A DNA stretch of 64,000 nt. It comes from Phycisphaeraceae bacterium (GTDB lineage: Bacteria; Planctomycetota; Phycisphaerae; Phycisphaerales; SM1A02). This document shows positions 52,620-61,901 of this stretch, piece after piece. The stretch lies in contig JAHBWZ010000007.1 in the NCBI GenBank assembly GCA_019636755.1, forward strand, positions 124,001 to 188,000. Direction: 5' to 3'. How positions within the stretch are numbered: position 1 is the stretch's first letter; each line of letters opens with the position of its first letter. A program made the position numbers and the translations under genes. Under the pieces are notes generated by a model. It ran no database searches. It worked only from the letters and a program-made list of their open reading frames with translations, and was not told where the DNA came from.

Positions 52620-52910
52620 TCAGATGCCGGCGCCGGATTTCGGCCGCTTCGGGGCCGACAGCAGTGCCACCGCCCGGTCGGGGTCGATCGTGCCTTCGGC
52701 GACGTAGGCCGCGATCTCCCGGCGCGATCGCTCCCGCTCGCGGGCGATGAGCCACTCCTTGATGCATCCGATCAGGATGGCGGGGACCGCGATGACCGCG
52801 GCCAGGACGAACATCACCGTCGGGAAACTCACGAGTTCCCGCATCACCGCGTCGAAGGTCGTGGACCCGCCGGCCCCGACCTGCGCGAGCATTCCCGTAA
52901 GGCCGACCAT
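52620..52910 (-). CDS. Small membrane protein
   Basis: 96 residues from the ATG at 52910, preceded by GGGAG. One transmembrane helix, about residues 30-52 (FPTVMFVLAAVIAVPAILIG), then a basic and acidic cytoplasmic tail with REREI...YVAEGTIDPDRAVALL, resembling a short SHOCT-like or DUF1707-like tail. It may be a phage-shock or envelope stress accessory; I do not know. The frame is open further upstream, to 52967, but without a likely start. The stop lies 36 bases after the terminator on the other strand. Confidence 0.7.
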   Translation of the reverse strand: MVGLTGMLAQVGAGGSTTFDAVMRELVSFPTVMFVLAAVIAVPAILIGCIKEWLIARERERSRREIAAYVAEGTIDPDRAVALLSAPKRPKSGAGI

Positions 52911-53150
52911 TTCGCTGCTCCCTGAATGGCAATCCCCGATGTCAGGCGACCCGCGGCCGCCGGACATCCGGACGTGCCGCGCGCTCCATGTGACCAGATC
53001 CCGACACCGGATTCCTCGCCCGGAACCACCGCGCCCAAGCGGGTCACAGGCCGTGTGATTGGCCGCTCGCGGGCCGCGATTTCGGGGGACCGGGGGACCT
53101 GCCGGTCACCGCGGACGCCGGGGCACGACGGCACCCGGACCGGCAGCGCA

Positions 53151-53225
53151 AGGCCGAGGTGGGATTCGAACCCACGAAATAACGGATTTGCAATCCGTCC
53201 CCTTAGACCACTTGGGTACTCGGCC
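53151..53225 (-). tRNA. tRNA-Cys (GCA)
   Basis: 75 nt on the reverse strand. Acceptor stem GGCCGAG/CTCGGCC, discriminator U, T-arm GGTTCGAATCC, anticodon stem ACGGA/TCCGT around loop TTGCAAA with anticodon GCA. CCA is not encoded. Confidence 0.96.
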
Positions 53226-53291
53226 GGGGAGAACGACCAGAATACTCCCCGCCATCGGTCCCGGCAATCGCGTCGCAGTCCGGCGGTCATG

Positions 53292-54446
53292 TCACCGCGG
53301 GCCGTCGGTGCGCGGCGCCTGCGAAGCCCGCACGGATGGTGCCGTGGGCGCGGTGGTGCGCGTCGGGGCCGGCGCGTCAGGCGAGTCCGCACTCGCTCGC
53401 ACCACAGCCGATTCGGCCGCGTCCGCAACGGCGCCCTCGGGTGCCGGCGGGCGCAGCGGCGGCGGCGGCAGCGGCCGCAGCACAATGCGCCGGAGATCCA
53501 CCGCCAGCGGCGGGCGACCCAGCATGAAGCCGTCCGCCGAGCGACCGCCGCCGCGATCGATGCGGACCTCCACCGGCTGGCGCGTGTCCGGGTCATAGAC
53601 CGGCTCTACGGTGACCTGGTCATCGCCGATCGCGTACGCGAAGTAGCGCCCTGCCCGGATGCCGCGATGCGCCCCGCCCACCACCTCGACGCGGCGCGTT
53701 CCGGTCCATCCCGTCAGTCGGAGCACGTCGCCGGCGGCGCCCGCAGTGGTCTCCAGGATCCGGGCGCAGCGATCGATCGTCGAGCGACTCGCCCGGCCCA
53801 GCGGCGTGCTCCAGAAGAGGTACGACTTCGGATCGATGCCCTTGTACAGCTCGGCGGGCGGCACGCGCGTGGCGTCCGCGTAGCCGACCACGTGATCGGT
53901 CGCGACCACTTCGCCCGACGTCATGCGCACGACATCCATCTGGATGGCGACGATGGCCTCCCGGCGCGATCCGAACAGGCGACGCCGACGCAGGTCGTCC
54001 GGAAGATCGGTCGAGTGCACGAAGTCCGTGACGCGACCCACGACCACGTAGTCGACCTCCGGCCGCGCGGCCCGGAGCCGCTCCAGTTCGGTGCGACGCC
54101 GACCCGGCGCGAGGGCGAGGGCGGCCTCGACGCTCCGGCCGAACGCGGCATCGATTCTCGCGTCGTACGCGCCGTCGACCAGGATCGTCCGTGCGAAGTT
54201 CTCGCTCAGCGAGAGGCCCACGGAGCGCCAGGGCACCGACGTCACCGTCGGATCCGCGAAGGCGCCGACGACCACCACGGTCGGCCCCAGCGGCGCCACC
54301 GGCCGCGGACCGGCGCGATCGACGATGGGGGGGGCGTCGTGCCCTCGGTATCCCAGGACCGTCGAACCGCCCGATCGACACCCCACCGCCGCGCAGGCGA
54401 GCGCGACGAGCGCCGCCGCGGAGAGTCTCTCGGGACCGATCGCCAT
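53292..54446 (-). CDS. Lipoprotein with CsgG-like and C-terminal binding domain
   Basis: 384 residues from the ATG at 54446 (MAIGPERLSAAALVALACAAVGC, lipobox AVGC). Residues about 60-190 have a CsgG/YcfL-like pattern: VVVVGAFADPTVTSVPWRSVGLSLSENFARTILVDGAYDARIDAAFG, then ARPEVDYVVVGRVTDF. The end of the domain (LTGWTGTRRVEVVGGAHRGIRAGRYFAYAIGDDQV) recalls FlgT-type C-terminal domains. The long Pro-rich tail is low complexity. It may belong to an outer-membrane assembly or secretion apparatus. A start at 54569 would overlap the divergent gene, so the later start is preferred. Confidence 0.75.
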   Translation of the reverse strand: MAIGPERLSAAALVALACAAVGCRSGGSTVLGYRGHDAPPIVDRAGPRPVAPLGPTVVVVGAFADPTVTSVPWRSVGLSLSENFARTILVDGAYDARIDAAFGRSVEAALALAPGRRRTELERLRAARPEVDYVVVGRVTDFVHSTDLPDDLRRRRLFGSRREAIVAIQMDVVRMTSGEVVATDHVVGYADATRVPPAELYKGIDPKSYLFWSTPLGRASRSTIDRCARILETTAGAAGDVLRLTGWTGTRRVEVVGGAHRGIRAGRYFAYAIGDDQVTVEPVYDPDTRQPVEVRIDRGGGRSADGFMLGRPPLAVDLRRIVLRPLPPPPLRPPAPEGAVADAAESAVVRASADSPDAPAPTRTTAPTAPSVRASQAPRTDGPR

Positions 54447-54562
54447 GCCTCTGCGGATCGGTCCGCCGAGGGAGATTCCTTGAGCGGAGCGACCCGAGGT
54501 CCCTCTCGACGTCTGCGGCGTTTGACCTTTCCGGCGGATCCGGTCGATGATGACGTCGCCCC

Positions 54563-55516
54563 ATGACACGCTCCCGGCGACGAACGACGATCCCGCTTCT
54601 GCCCGTGCTCCTGATCTCGATGAGCCTGCCGGCGGGCGCGCAGGCGCGCCAGGCGCCGGCGCCGGCGCCGCGCCCGGGTGTCCCCGCGGCCGCCGCGGTG
54701 CCGTCCTATCTCCTCCGGGAGGGAACCGTTCTCCAGCGCGTGTCCGGAATCGTCGCCTTCGACGGCGACGCAGGCGGCATCACCGTGGCCATCGAGGATG
54801 ACCGCGCCGGGCTGGCCGGGTACATGCTCGTCCTTCTGCCCGGCCTTGCGCTGACGGAGATCGTCGAGGCACTGCACCAGTCGCGCGACGGGCGGGAGCG
54901 CTTCGAGATTTCCGGCCGCGTCCTCGTGCATCGGGAACGGAACTACCTGCTGCTCACCCAGCCCGCGGTTCTCCTGGACGGTCCCTCCCCGGCAGCGGAT
55001 ACCGACACCGGACGCGCGCACGGGACCGCACCCGCCGATGCCCGCGACGCGCCGGCGAACGCCCGCGCGACCGGATCATCGGCGTCGGAGGCAGACGATT
55101 CGACCGCCGCGATCGTGCGCGAACTCCGTCGCGCCGTCGGACAGGTCCCGCGGCGCAGCAGCGCCGCGTCGGTCGATGACGGTGCCCTGGCGGAGCCGGT
55201 GCCGGAGGGGACGCGGCTCGTTCTCCGGCGCGGACGCGTCCGGCGTGACCAGGGCGGCGCGATGACCTTCGTATTCGACGCCGATGCGACCGGGAGGAGC
55301 GATCCACCGGTCACTCTGCTGCCGTGTCTCATGCTGGAGCGGCTGGAGGCGCTGACCGCCGATCGAAGCGACGGCCGCGCCATCCTGATCAGTGGCGCGA
55401 TCTACGCCTTCGGCGGCCGCTCATTCCTGCTGCCGACGATGTACCGGGTTCCCGACGAGCAGACGCCGCTGGCGCCGCGCGGTCCGGCGGAGTCGCCGCT
55501 GCCGGGCCGGCGATGA
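54563..55516 (+). CDS. Exported hypothetical protein preceding cstA
   Basis: 317 residues. Signal peptide MTRSRRRTTIPLLPVLLISMSLPAGAQA. Two copies of a beta-rich unit can be seen: VSGIVAFDGDAGGITVAIEDDRAG...LVLLPGLALTEIVEAL...FEISGRVLVHRERNYLLL (about 55-135) and RRGRVRRDQGGAMTFVFDADATG...VTLLPCLMLERLEAL...ILISGAIYAFGGRSFLL (about 225-300), separated by an Ala/Asp-rich linker. No family recognised. The stop overlaps the cstA start (ATGA), so it is co-translated with the transporter. Confidence 0.75.
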   Translation: MTRSRRRTTIPLLPVLLISMSLPAGAQARQAPAPAPRPGVPAAAAVPSYLLREGTVLQRVSGIVAFDGDAGGITVAIEDDRAGLAGYMLVLLPGLALTEIVEALHQSRDGRERFEISGRVLVHRERNYLLLTQPAVLLDGPSPAADTDTGRAHGTAPADARDAPANARATGSSASEADDSTAAIVRELRRAVGQVPRRSSAASVDDGALAEPVPEGTRLVLRRGRVRRDQGGAMTFVFDADATGRSDPPVTLLPCLMLERLEALTADRSDGRAILISGAIYAFGGRSFLLPTMYRVPDEQTPLAPRGPAESPLPGRR

Positions 55517-57282
55517 ACATCCTGCTGGTGGTCGCCGCCGGAGCCGTGCTCCTCGCGCTCGCGGGAGGGTTCTACGCGCGATGGATCGGCCGGCTCTTCG
55601 AGATCGACGATCGAAACCGGACACCGTCGGTCACGCGGGAGGACGGCCGTGACTTCGTGCCGACGCGCAGCGACGTCGTCTTCGCACATCATTTCGCGTC
55701 CATCGCCGGCGCCGGCCCGATCGTCGGCCCGATCATTGCGCTCGCGTTCGGGTGGGGCTGGGCGTGGCTGTGGATCGTGCTCGGTGCGATCTTCTACGGC
55801 GCCGTGCACGACATGAGCACGATGTGCGTCGCGCTGCGCGAGCGCGGCTGCACGATCGCCGAGGTGGCACGGCGCACGCTGGGCCGACCCGGGTTCCTGC
55901 TCTTCATCGCCTTTCTCCTGCTGGTCATCTCGGTCGTCAACGCCGTCTTCCTCCGGCTCTCCGCCGACGCGCTCAGCAGCATGTACCCGCTGGCGGCACT
56001 CGGGCTCCCGGAGGACCAGACGCTCCTGCGCGTCCATGAACACGACGGCGTCCGATCCGGCCGGATCGGCGGCATCGCGACCACGTCCGTGATCATCATG
56101 ACGCTCGCGGCCCCCGTGCTGGGGCTGCTGGTCCGACGCCGCGCCCTCCGCGGGGTGCAGCCGTTCATCACCGCCGCCGCGGTCGCGGTCGCCGGTGTGC
56201 TCCTGGGCTTCTCATTCCCGGTGAGCCTGGGCGCCGCGACCTGGATGACCGTGCTGGCAGGCTACGTCTTTGTCGCGTGCTGGATCCCGGTCTGGATGGT
56301 GATTCAGCCGCGCGACTACATGAACGTGCAGCTGCTGTACGGAGGTCTGCTGCTGCTGCTGTGTTCGACGGTCGTCGGCGGGCTCAGCGGCGCGATGATG
56401 CAGCTCCCGGTGTCATCCGTGGCGACCGGGTCGGCGCGCCTCGGCCCCGTCTGGCCGATCATGTTCATCACGATCGCGTGCGGCGCCATCAGCGGCTTCC
56501 ATGCGCTGGTCGCGACGGGAACGACGATCCGGCAGATCCCGCGCGAGAGCGACTGCCGGCGCATCGGCTACAACGCGATGCTGCTGGAGAGCCTCCTCGC
56601 GCTGCTCGTGGTCGCGACGATCGCCGGCACGATGACGCCGGAGATCTACCGTCTGAACGTGACCTCCGCCGGAGGGCCGATCCAGACCTTCGCCGTGGCG
56701 TGCGGCAGCGCCTTCGCGCGGCTCGGCATCCCGATGGCCGTCGGCTGCGTGCTCGGCATTCTCATCGTCGAAGGCTTCCTGATCACGACGCTCGACACGT
56801 CGGTGCGCCTGGCACGGTACCTCTTCGAGGAACTCTGGCGCGAACTGGGCGGCGCCGGCACGCCGCCGGTGATGCGGTCGACCGGGTTCAACACGGCCTG
56901 CGCGGTCGGACTCATGATGCTCTTCGCGCTGTCTCAGGATGCCGCGGGCGCGCTCTGGCCGTACTTCGGCGCCGGGAACCAGCTGATCGGCGCCATGGCG
57001 CTGACCACGGTGACCGTCTGGCTTCTCCGCCGCGGCCGGCGCGTTGCGTTCGCCGCGGTCCCCGCGGCCTTCATGGTGCTGACCGCCATCGCGGCGCTGG
57101 CGTGGCTCGTGCAGCGGGAGGCGGGACGGGAGACCAATCCGCTCCGCGCCGTGGTCGTCGGCGGCGGCGTCCTCCTGCTCTCGCTGGCCGCCGGGTTCGT
57201 GATCACCGCGGTGATCCGGATCCGGCAGGTGCTCCGTCAGTCGACGCAGGCGGCCGCGCTCCCGGGCCGTGACGGTGAATGA
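55513..57282 (+). CDS. cstA: CstA-family peptide or pyruvate transporter
   Basis: 589 residues, shorter than the roughly 700 of E. coli CstA but within the range of the family. About 16 hydrophobic segments. The CstA signature is near the N-terminus: FVPTRSDVVFAHHFASIAGAGPIVGPIIALAFGW, then HDMSTMCVALRERG. A later block is GIPMAVGCVLGILIVEGFLITTLDTSVRLARYLFEE, and WPYFGAGNQLIGAMALTTVTVWL. It imports peptides or pyruvate during carbon limitation. It shares its last 80 bases with an antisense DUF2752 gene. Confidence 0.94.
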   Translation: MNILLVVAAGAVLLALAGGFYARWIGRLFEIDDRNRTPSVTREDGRDFVPTRSDVVFAHHFASIAGAGPIVGPIIALAFGWGWAWLWIVLGAIFYGAVHDMSTMCVALRERGCTIAEVARRTLGRPGFLLFIAFLLLVISVVNAVFLRLSADALSSMYPLAALGLPEDQTLLRVHEHDGVRSGRIGGIATTSVIIMTLAAPVLGLLVRRRALRGVQPFITAAAVAVAGVLLGFSFPVSLGAATWMTVLAGYVFVACWIPVWMVIQPRDYMNVQLLYGGLLLLLCSTVVGGLSGAMMQLPVSSVATGSARLGPVWPIMFITIACGAISGFHALVATGTTIRQIPRESDCRRIGYNAMLLESLLALLVVATIAGTMTPEIYRLNVTSAGGPIQTFAVACGSAFARLGIPMAVGCVLGILIVEGFLITTLDTSVRLARYLFEELWRELGGAGTPPVMRSTGFNTACAVGLMMLFALSQDAAGALWPYFGAGNQLIGAMALTTVTVWLLRRGRRVAFAAVPAAFMVLTAIAALAWLVQREAGRETNPLRAVVVGGGVLLLSLAAGFVITAVIRIRQVLRQSTQAAALPGRDGE

Positions 57283-57688
57283 CCCACGCCCAGTTGAGCA
57301 GGAAGAGCGCCACGACCACAAGCCAGAGAATCCGACGGGCGCGCCGGCCCCCGGGCCAGTCGGGCTCGACACCGGCGATCATCCGGACGGCAAGCCACAG
57401 GGCCATGAGCGCCCCGCCTGCGACCGCCAGTGGATTGCTGGCGACGGCGGCCGCCGGATCGCCGTCGAGCAGCGCGCCGAGCGCGCGAGTCGCCCCGCAG
57501 GTTCCGCACGGGTACCCGGTGATGGTCTGGAAACGGCAGGCGAGTGGATCCGGCGACGCCATGGGATCACCGAAGGCGCGCACCACAACCACGGCGCCCC
57601 AGAGGCTGAGGATCAGGATGGCCCAGGGCGGGAGCGGGATCGTCCGTGGAACTCGTCGAAGCAGCGCCCGGACCCGATCAGGGACCAC
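57203..57688 (-). CDS. DUF2752 membrane protein
   Basis: 161 residues. The DUF2752 motif CRFQTITGYPCGTCGATRALGALLDGD sits between hydrophobic helices: about residues 20-37 (WAILILSLWGAVVVVRAF), 83-105 and 118-135. GTG start overlaps the preceding DUF4190-like stop by 11 bases. The C-terminal portion lies antisense to the end of cstA. Function unknown. Confidence 0.8.
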   Translation of the reverse strand: MVPDRVRALLRRVPRTIPLPPWAILILSLWGAVVVVRAFGDPMASPDPLACRFQTITGYPCGTCGATRALGALLDGDPAAAVASNPLAVAGGALMALWLAVRMIAGVEPDWPGGRRARRILWLVVVALFLLNWAWVIHRHGPGARPPASTDGAPAGSGSPR

Positions 57689-57992
57689 CCGCGCCGGACG
57701 CGGCGAGGCCGACCCCGAGAACGATCACGAAGAGCACCCAGAGGAGGCCCAGGCAACCCAGCACGACGCTGATGATGCCGCAGACTTTTCCCGCTTTGGT
57801 CATGCCCTCGCCCGCAGGATCCATCTGCCCGGCGGCCATCTGCCGAAGGTCGGCGTTCGCCATGACCCAGGCCACGATTCCGCAGATCACACAGAGCACG
57901 ATCCCGAGGATCCCGAGCACGAGAATGAGGACGCCGCGATGTGGCTGCATCGCGCCACCATGAGCGACCTGCGTGGGCGGTAGGGTGGACAT
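57678..57992 (-). CDS. DUF4190-like small membrane protein
   Basis: 104 residues from the ATG at 57992 (GGAG 9 bases upstream). Two hydrophobic segments: ILVLGILGIVLCVICGIVAWVMA and GIISVVLGCLGLLWVLFVIVLGVGL, with the connecting loop containing DLRQMAAGQMDPAGEGMTKAGKVCG. This is the DUF4190 pattern of two helices around an NxxDLxxMxxGxMDxxGxxxTxxG loop. Its role is unknown. It is coupled to the DUF2752 gene downstream. Confidence 0.82.
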   Translation of the reverse strand: MSTLPPTQVAHGGAMQPHRGVLILVLGILGIVLCVICGIVAWVMANADLRQMAAGQMDPAGEGMTKAGKVCGIISVVLGCLGLLWVLFVIVLGVGLAASGAGGP

Positions 57993-57998
57993 CGACAC

Positions 57999-58305
57999 TC
58001 GCTCCGTCTGCCGGACCAGAAGAACATCCGTGGATCGGAACGCACTCCTGAGCCGGCGCCGCAGAGAACGCGTTCAACCGCCCGCTCCGGGCGTCCGGCG
58101 GGGGCGTGCGGTGTATACCCGAACACCCGGCCGTTCGCCACCGCAGGCCGCCGGACCGGTCGAATCGCGGACACATCACCGCATGCCGCATCATCCGGTC
58201 CGCGGGCTCCGGCTCGCGCCCCGAAGGGCCGGTGTGCGGTCCCCGCGCCGCGCACCGGTTCATTTCGACTGGAGACGCTGGTACCATCCGGCCCAGGGTT
58301 CCCGC
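57999..58305. other. Divergent intergenic region
   Basis: 307 bases between the DUF4190-like gene and the second DegT gene. It holds the TACCAT promoter at 58282-58287; open frames in it are shadows. Nothing else visible. Confidence 0.4.
58282..58287 (+). promoter_or_regulatory. Candidate -10 element of the second DegT operon
   Basis: TACCAT in GGTACCATCC, 18 bases before the ATG at 58306, giving a leader of about 10 nt. The 10-base word matches 32121-32130 exactly. Confidence 0.45.
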
Positions 58306-59598
58306 ATGCCAGACGCCACCACCATCGGCAGTCGCCCCACGGCCGACATTCCCGCGCTCGCCCGGGACGGGGGTCCTCGCGCGGTCACACTGCCGCAGGA
58401 CGAGGCCACGCGATGGCCGATCATCACGGCGGACGATGAGGCCGCGGTCCTCTCGGTGCTGCGCAGCGGCGCGATCTCAATGCACCCGGTGGTCCAGGAA
58501 CTGGAGGAGGCATGGCGCCAGCGCCTCGGCGTGGCCCATGCCATCGCGCATAACAACGGGACCGGGGCGATCCACGCCGCCCTCCATGCATTCGAACTCG
58601 GGACCGCAGACGAGGTCATCGTGCCCTCCGCGACGTGGTGGGCGAGCGTGATGCCGGTGCTTCATCACGGTGCCATCCCCGTCTTCGCGGAGACGGAGTT
58701 CGCGCAGGGCGGGCTGGACCCGGAAGACGTGGCCCGGAAGATCACCCCCAGGACGCGCGCGATCGTGGTGGTTCACCTGTTCGGCATGCCATCCAGGATG
58801 GACGAACTGATGGACCTGGCGCGCCGCCACGGCCTGCGGGTCCTGGAGGACGCCTCGCACGCCCACGGCGCGACCTGCCGGGGCCGACCGGTCGGCACCA
58901 TCGGGGATGCCGCGGTCTTCTCCATGCAGGCCAACAAGCTTGTTCCCTCCGCGGAGGGCGGCATCCTCGTCACGAACGACGACGGTATCGCCGAGCGGGT
59001 GATCCGCTACGGCCACTACGAGCGTCTCCTGCCGATGAAGCAGTTGCCGCAGCGGCGCTTCGCCGCGACCGGGTTCGGCCACAAGTTCCGGATGTCACCG
59101 CTGAGCGCCGCCGTGGCGCTCTCCCAGTTCCGAAGGCTGGACGAGCACAATGCGATCCGCAACCGCAACTGTCGCCTGCTCTCCCGGCACCTTGCCCCGC
59201 TCGGCATCGATCCGATGCTCGCCCCGGAGGGCATCGAACGGGTCTACTTCGAGTTCCTTGTGCGAAACGATGAACGCGTGACGCGGATCCCGACGCAGGT
59301 CCTTGCGGAAGTGCTCCAGGCCGAGGGCGCGCAGGTGGGCGCTCCTCGCTATCCGCTCCTGCATCAGCAGCCGGTGTTCACCGAAGGGACGTGGGCGGAG
59401 ATCGCGCGGGTGCGAAATGCCGGCATCCCGCTTCCCACGTATGCGAAGGACGCGCTGCCCCGCACGGCTGCCGGCAACGCGCAACTGCTCAAGCTCCCCG
59501 TCTTCACCACCGATGCCGGTCCGATCATCGAGCAGTATGCCGCCGCGTTCCGGAAGGTCTTCGCCCACGCCGAGCGACTCCACGCCGCGCATGCCTGA
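58306..59598 (+). CDS. DegT/DnrJ/EryC1/StrS aminotransferase (second)
   Basis: 430 residues. The PLP lysine is Lys211 in VFSMQANKLVPSAEGGIL; the family blocks VAHAIAHNNGTGAIHAAL, EVIVPSATWWASVMPVLHHGAIPVFAE and RVLEDASHAHGATCRGRPVG are complete. It resembles PLP-dependent sugar aminotransferases and 3-amino-5-hydroxybenzoate synthase-like enzymes. It is divergent from the small membrane genes and is followed by a PlsC-like acyltransferase overlapping its last bases. The product sugar or cyclitol is unknown. The similar promoter word suggests co-regulation with the glycan-locus aminotransferase (inference). Confidence 0.9.
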   Translation: MPDATTIGSRPTADIPALARDGGPRAVTLPQDEATRWPIITADDEAAVLSVLRSGAISMHPVVQELEEAWRQRLGVAHAIAHNNGTGAIHAALHAFELGTADEVIVPSATWWASVMPVLHHGAIPVFAETEFAQGGLDPEDVARKITPRTRAIVVVHLFGMPSRMDELMDLARRHGLRVLEDASHAHGATCRGRPVGTIGDAAVFSMQANKLVPSAEGGILVTNDDGIAERVIRYGHYERLLPMKQLPQRRFAATGFGHKFRMSPLSAAVALSQFRRLDEHNAIRNRNCRLLSRHLAPLGIDPMLAPEGIERVYFEFLVRNDERVTRIPTQVLAEVLQAEGAQVGAPRYPLLHQQPVFTEGTWAEIARVRNAGIPLPTYAKDALPRTAAGNAQLLKLPVFTTDAGPIIEQYAAAFRKVFAHAERLHAAHA

Positions 59599-60526
59599 AC
59601 GGAACGCCATGAAGCAGGACGAGGAACCGCCCGGAACGACGTGCCGCGGAGACGGCGGACACGGCGCGGTCGTTCCGTCCCCGGGCCGGGCGCCGCGCGT
59701 GGCGGAACGCGTCCTCGCACCGGGCGCCGATGAGATCGAGTCCCGCTTCCGCAGCCGACGCGTCCGCATCGTCCGCCCGCTCGTCCTCGCGGCGACCGGC
59801 GTCCTGCGACTCGTCCGCGGGTACGACTGGTCCCCCCTGGGCCTCGAGCATCTGACGGAGGTCGACGGCCCGGTCCTCCTGGCATCGAACCACGCCAGCC
59901 ACGCTGACACCGCCGCGATCCTGGGCGTCCTGCCGCCGCATCTGCGGGAGCGGACCTGTGTCGCCGCGGCGCTGGATGTCTTCGGACCGGTCAACGGCGC
60001 CCGCTGCTTCAGTCGGGCTGCCCTGCGCCGCGAGGCCGTGCAGCTCTTCGTCGCCGCCGCCTACCGCGCCTTCGGATTCGATCGTCACGGCCCGCCGCTT
60101 CGCTCGCTCCGCACGGCGAGCCAGCTGGTCCAGCGCGGCTGGAGCCTGCTCCTCTATCCGGAGGGAACGCGTTCCCGCAACGGCGAGGTCGGACAGTTCA
60201 AACCCGGCGTGGCCGTGCTGGCCCGACTGACCGGCGCCGCGGTGATCCCGATCTTCGTCAACGGCGGCCGCGACATCCTGCCGCCCGGATCGCGCCTCCC
60301 GCGCCGCGCACACGCGGTCGTGGTGTTCGGCCATCCCATGCGGATCCACGAGGGCGAATCGGCCGAGGCATTCACGCATCGCGTGCGCGACCAGGTCCGG
60401 CGACTCGAGCGCACCGCGCGGGCCGGACGGCGCGTGATCGACCGGCGCCCTCCCCGCCGGACGCGCGTCGCCGCCATGCTCCGCCGCGCCGTCCCCGCCC
60501 TCCTGCACAGTCAGCGCGGGGAGTGA
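59591..60526 (+). CDS. PlsC-like 1-acylglycerol-3-phosphate acyltransferase-type protein
   Basis: 311 residues from the ATG that overlaps the aminotransferase stop by 8 bases; an in-frame ATG at 59609 with GGAA upstream is an alternative. The acyltransferase HX4D motif is NHASHADTAAI and the second block is LLLYPEGTRSRNGEVGQFKPGVAVLA, then AAVIPIFVNGG. It would acylate a lysophospholipid or other lipid acceptor at the membrane. The Arg-rich C-terminus may contact the membrane. It precedes the CNNM-type transporter genes by 16 bases. Confidence 0.87.
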   Translation: MPERNAMKQDEEPPGTTCRGDGGHGAVVPSPGRAPRVAERVLAPGADEIESRFRSRRVRIVRPLVLAATGVLRLVRGYDWSPLGLEHLTEVDGPVLLASNHASHADTAAILGVLPPHLRERTCVAAALDVFGPVNGARCFSRAALRREAVQLFVAAAYRAFGFDRHGPPLRSLRTASQLVQRGWSLLLYPEGTRSRNGEVGQFKPGVAVLARLTGAAVIPIFVNGGRDILPPGSRLPRRAHAVVVFGHPMRIHEGESAEAFTHRVRDQVRRLERTARAGRRVIDRRPPRRTRVAAMLRRAVPALLHSQRGE

Positions 60527-60542
60527 ACGGGGCCGCCGCGCT

Positions 60543-61901
60543 GTGACTGCTTCCACCTCGCCGACGCCGACCGACCCGGCCGGGTTCCTCGGATGGGAAG
60601 GAACGGATCTCGTTCTGCTCCTGCTGCTCCCGCTGGCGGTCGCGGTCAGCGGCACGATCTCGGCGTCGGAGACCGTGCTCTTCGGCCTCTCCGATGCGCA
60701 GCGACTCTCCATCCGGGCACGGCAGTCGCTCGGGGCCCGGGCCGTCGATGCGCTCCTTGCCCACCCGGCCTCGCTCCTCATCTCGATTCTTCTCGCGAAC
60801 ACGACGGTCAACGTCCTGTACTTCGTGCTCTCGTCCGTGCTGCTGATCCATTCCACGGCCCAGGCGTGGGTCCGCGGCTCGATCGCCGTCGGGTTCCTGG
60901 TCCTGATCGTGCTCGGCGGGGAGATCGGTCCCAAGATCCTCGGCGATGTCCTGCGCGAACGGCTCGCGGTGATCCTGGCGCCGCCGATCCTGGCATGGCA
61001 TCGCGCCATCACGCCCGCCCGCGAGGTCATCCATGCGTGGATCATCCAGCCGCTCGCCCGGCTGATCATGCCCGTCTCGCCGTCCGGGACCACCGCCGGC
61101 CGGGACCTTCACTCGCTCGTGGAACTGACGGAGAAGGAAGGGCTCCTCGACGAGGCGGAACGGGCGCTGCTGCTCGAACTCATGGCGCTGCGGCAGCGCC
61201 GCGTCCGGGAGGTCATGACGCCGCGCGTCGACATGCCGGCGATTCCGCTGACCGCGTCGCGGCGCGACATCCGCCATGCGGTCGAGCGGCATCACAGCGC
61301 GCTGCTTCCCGTCTTCGACGGCAACGTGGATCACATCGTCGGCATCGTGAACGCGAAGCGACTCCTGCTTGCCCGTGCGCCCATCCCGCTGACCGACCCG
61401 CGGGTGATGACTCGGGCGGTGTTCGTGCCGGAGGTTGCCACGCTGGAGCAGCTGCTGGAGTTCTTCCGCCTGAAGAGCACGCGCGCCGCCGTCGTCGTGG
61501 ACGAGTACGGCGGAACGGCGGGCATCGTGCACGTCGAGGACATCGTCAAGGACGTCATCGGGTCACCGCGCGGGAGCACGGACGATCCGATCGAGGGCCC
61601 TCAGCTCGTCTCGCTCGGGGTCTATCGCGTCCCCGGCGACTTCGCGGTCCACGACTTCATGGCGCTCTTCTCACTCGATCCGATCGCCGGTGCCACCGCG
61701 GCCACCGTGTCCGGACTCATCGTCGACCGGCTGGGACGGGCACCCAGGGCAGGTGACCGCATCACGGTCCATGGACTGCTGCTCGAGGTCGAGCGCGTCG
61801 GGCGCAATCGCGTGCAGACGGCCCTGGTCAGGCAGGTGACGGGGCCTGCGACCGGAAACGACCGCGCCGGGGAGTCCGGCACGGGAGGTCCGGTCCCGTG
61901 A
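60543..61901 (+). CDS. CNNM/CorC-type membrane protein with CBS pair
   Basis: 452 residues from a GTG. N-terminal DUF21 domain (about residues 20-180) with LPLAVAVSGTISASETVLFGLSDAQRLSIRAR and four hydrophobic helices; two CBS motifs follow: VREVMTPRVDMPAIPLTA and VFVPEVATLEQLLEFFRLKSTRAAVVVDEYGGTAGIVHVEDIVKDVIG. The C-terminal CorC_HlyC domain includes VPGDFAVHDFMALF and RAPRAGDRITVHGLLLEVERVGRNRV. Such proteins influence magnesium or divalent-cation export. The stop overlaps the GTG of the next family member. Confidence 0.9.
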   Translation: MTASTSPTPTDPAGFLGWEGTDLVLLLLLPLAVAVSGTISASETVLFGLSDAQRLSIRARQSLGARAVDALLAHPASLLISILLANTTVNVLYFVLSSVLLIHSTAQAWVRGSIAVGFLVLIVLGGEIGPKILGDVLRERLAVILAPPILAWHRAITPAREVIHAWIIQPLARLIMPVSPSGTTAGRDLHSLVELTEKEGLLDEAERALLLELMALRQRRVREVMTPRVDMPAIPLTASRRDIRHAVERHHSALLPVFDGNVDHIVGIVNAKRLLLARAPIPLTDPRVMTRAVFVPEVATLEQLLEFFRLKSTRAAVVVDEYGGTAGIVHVEDIVKDVIGSPRGSTDDPIEGPQLVSLGVYRVPGDFAVHDFMALFSLDPIAGATAATVSGLIVDRLGRAPRAGDRITVHGLLLEVERVGRNRVQTALVRQVTGPATGNDRAGESGTGGPVP

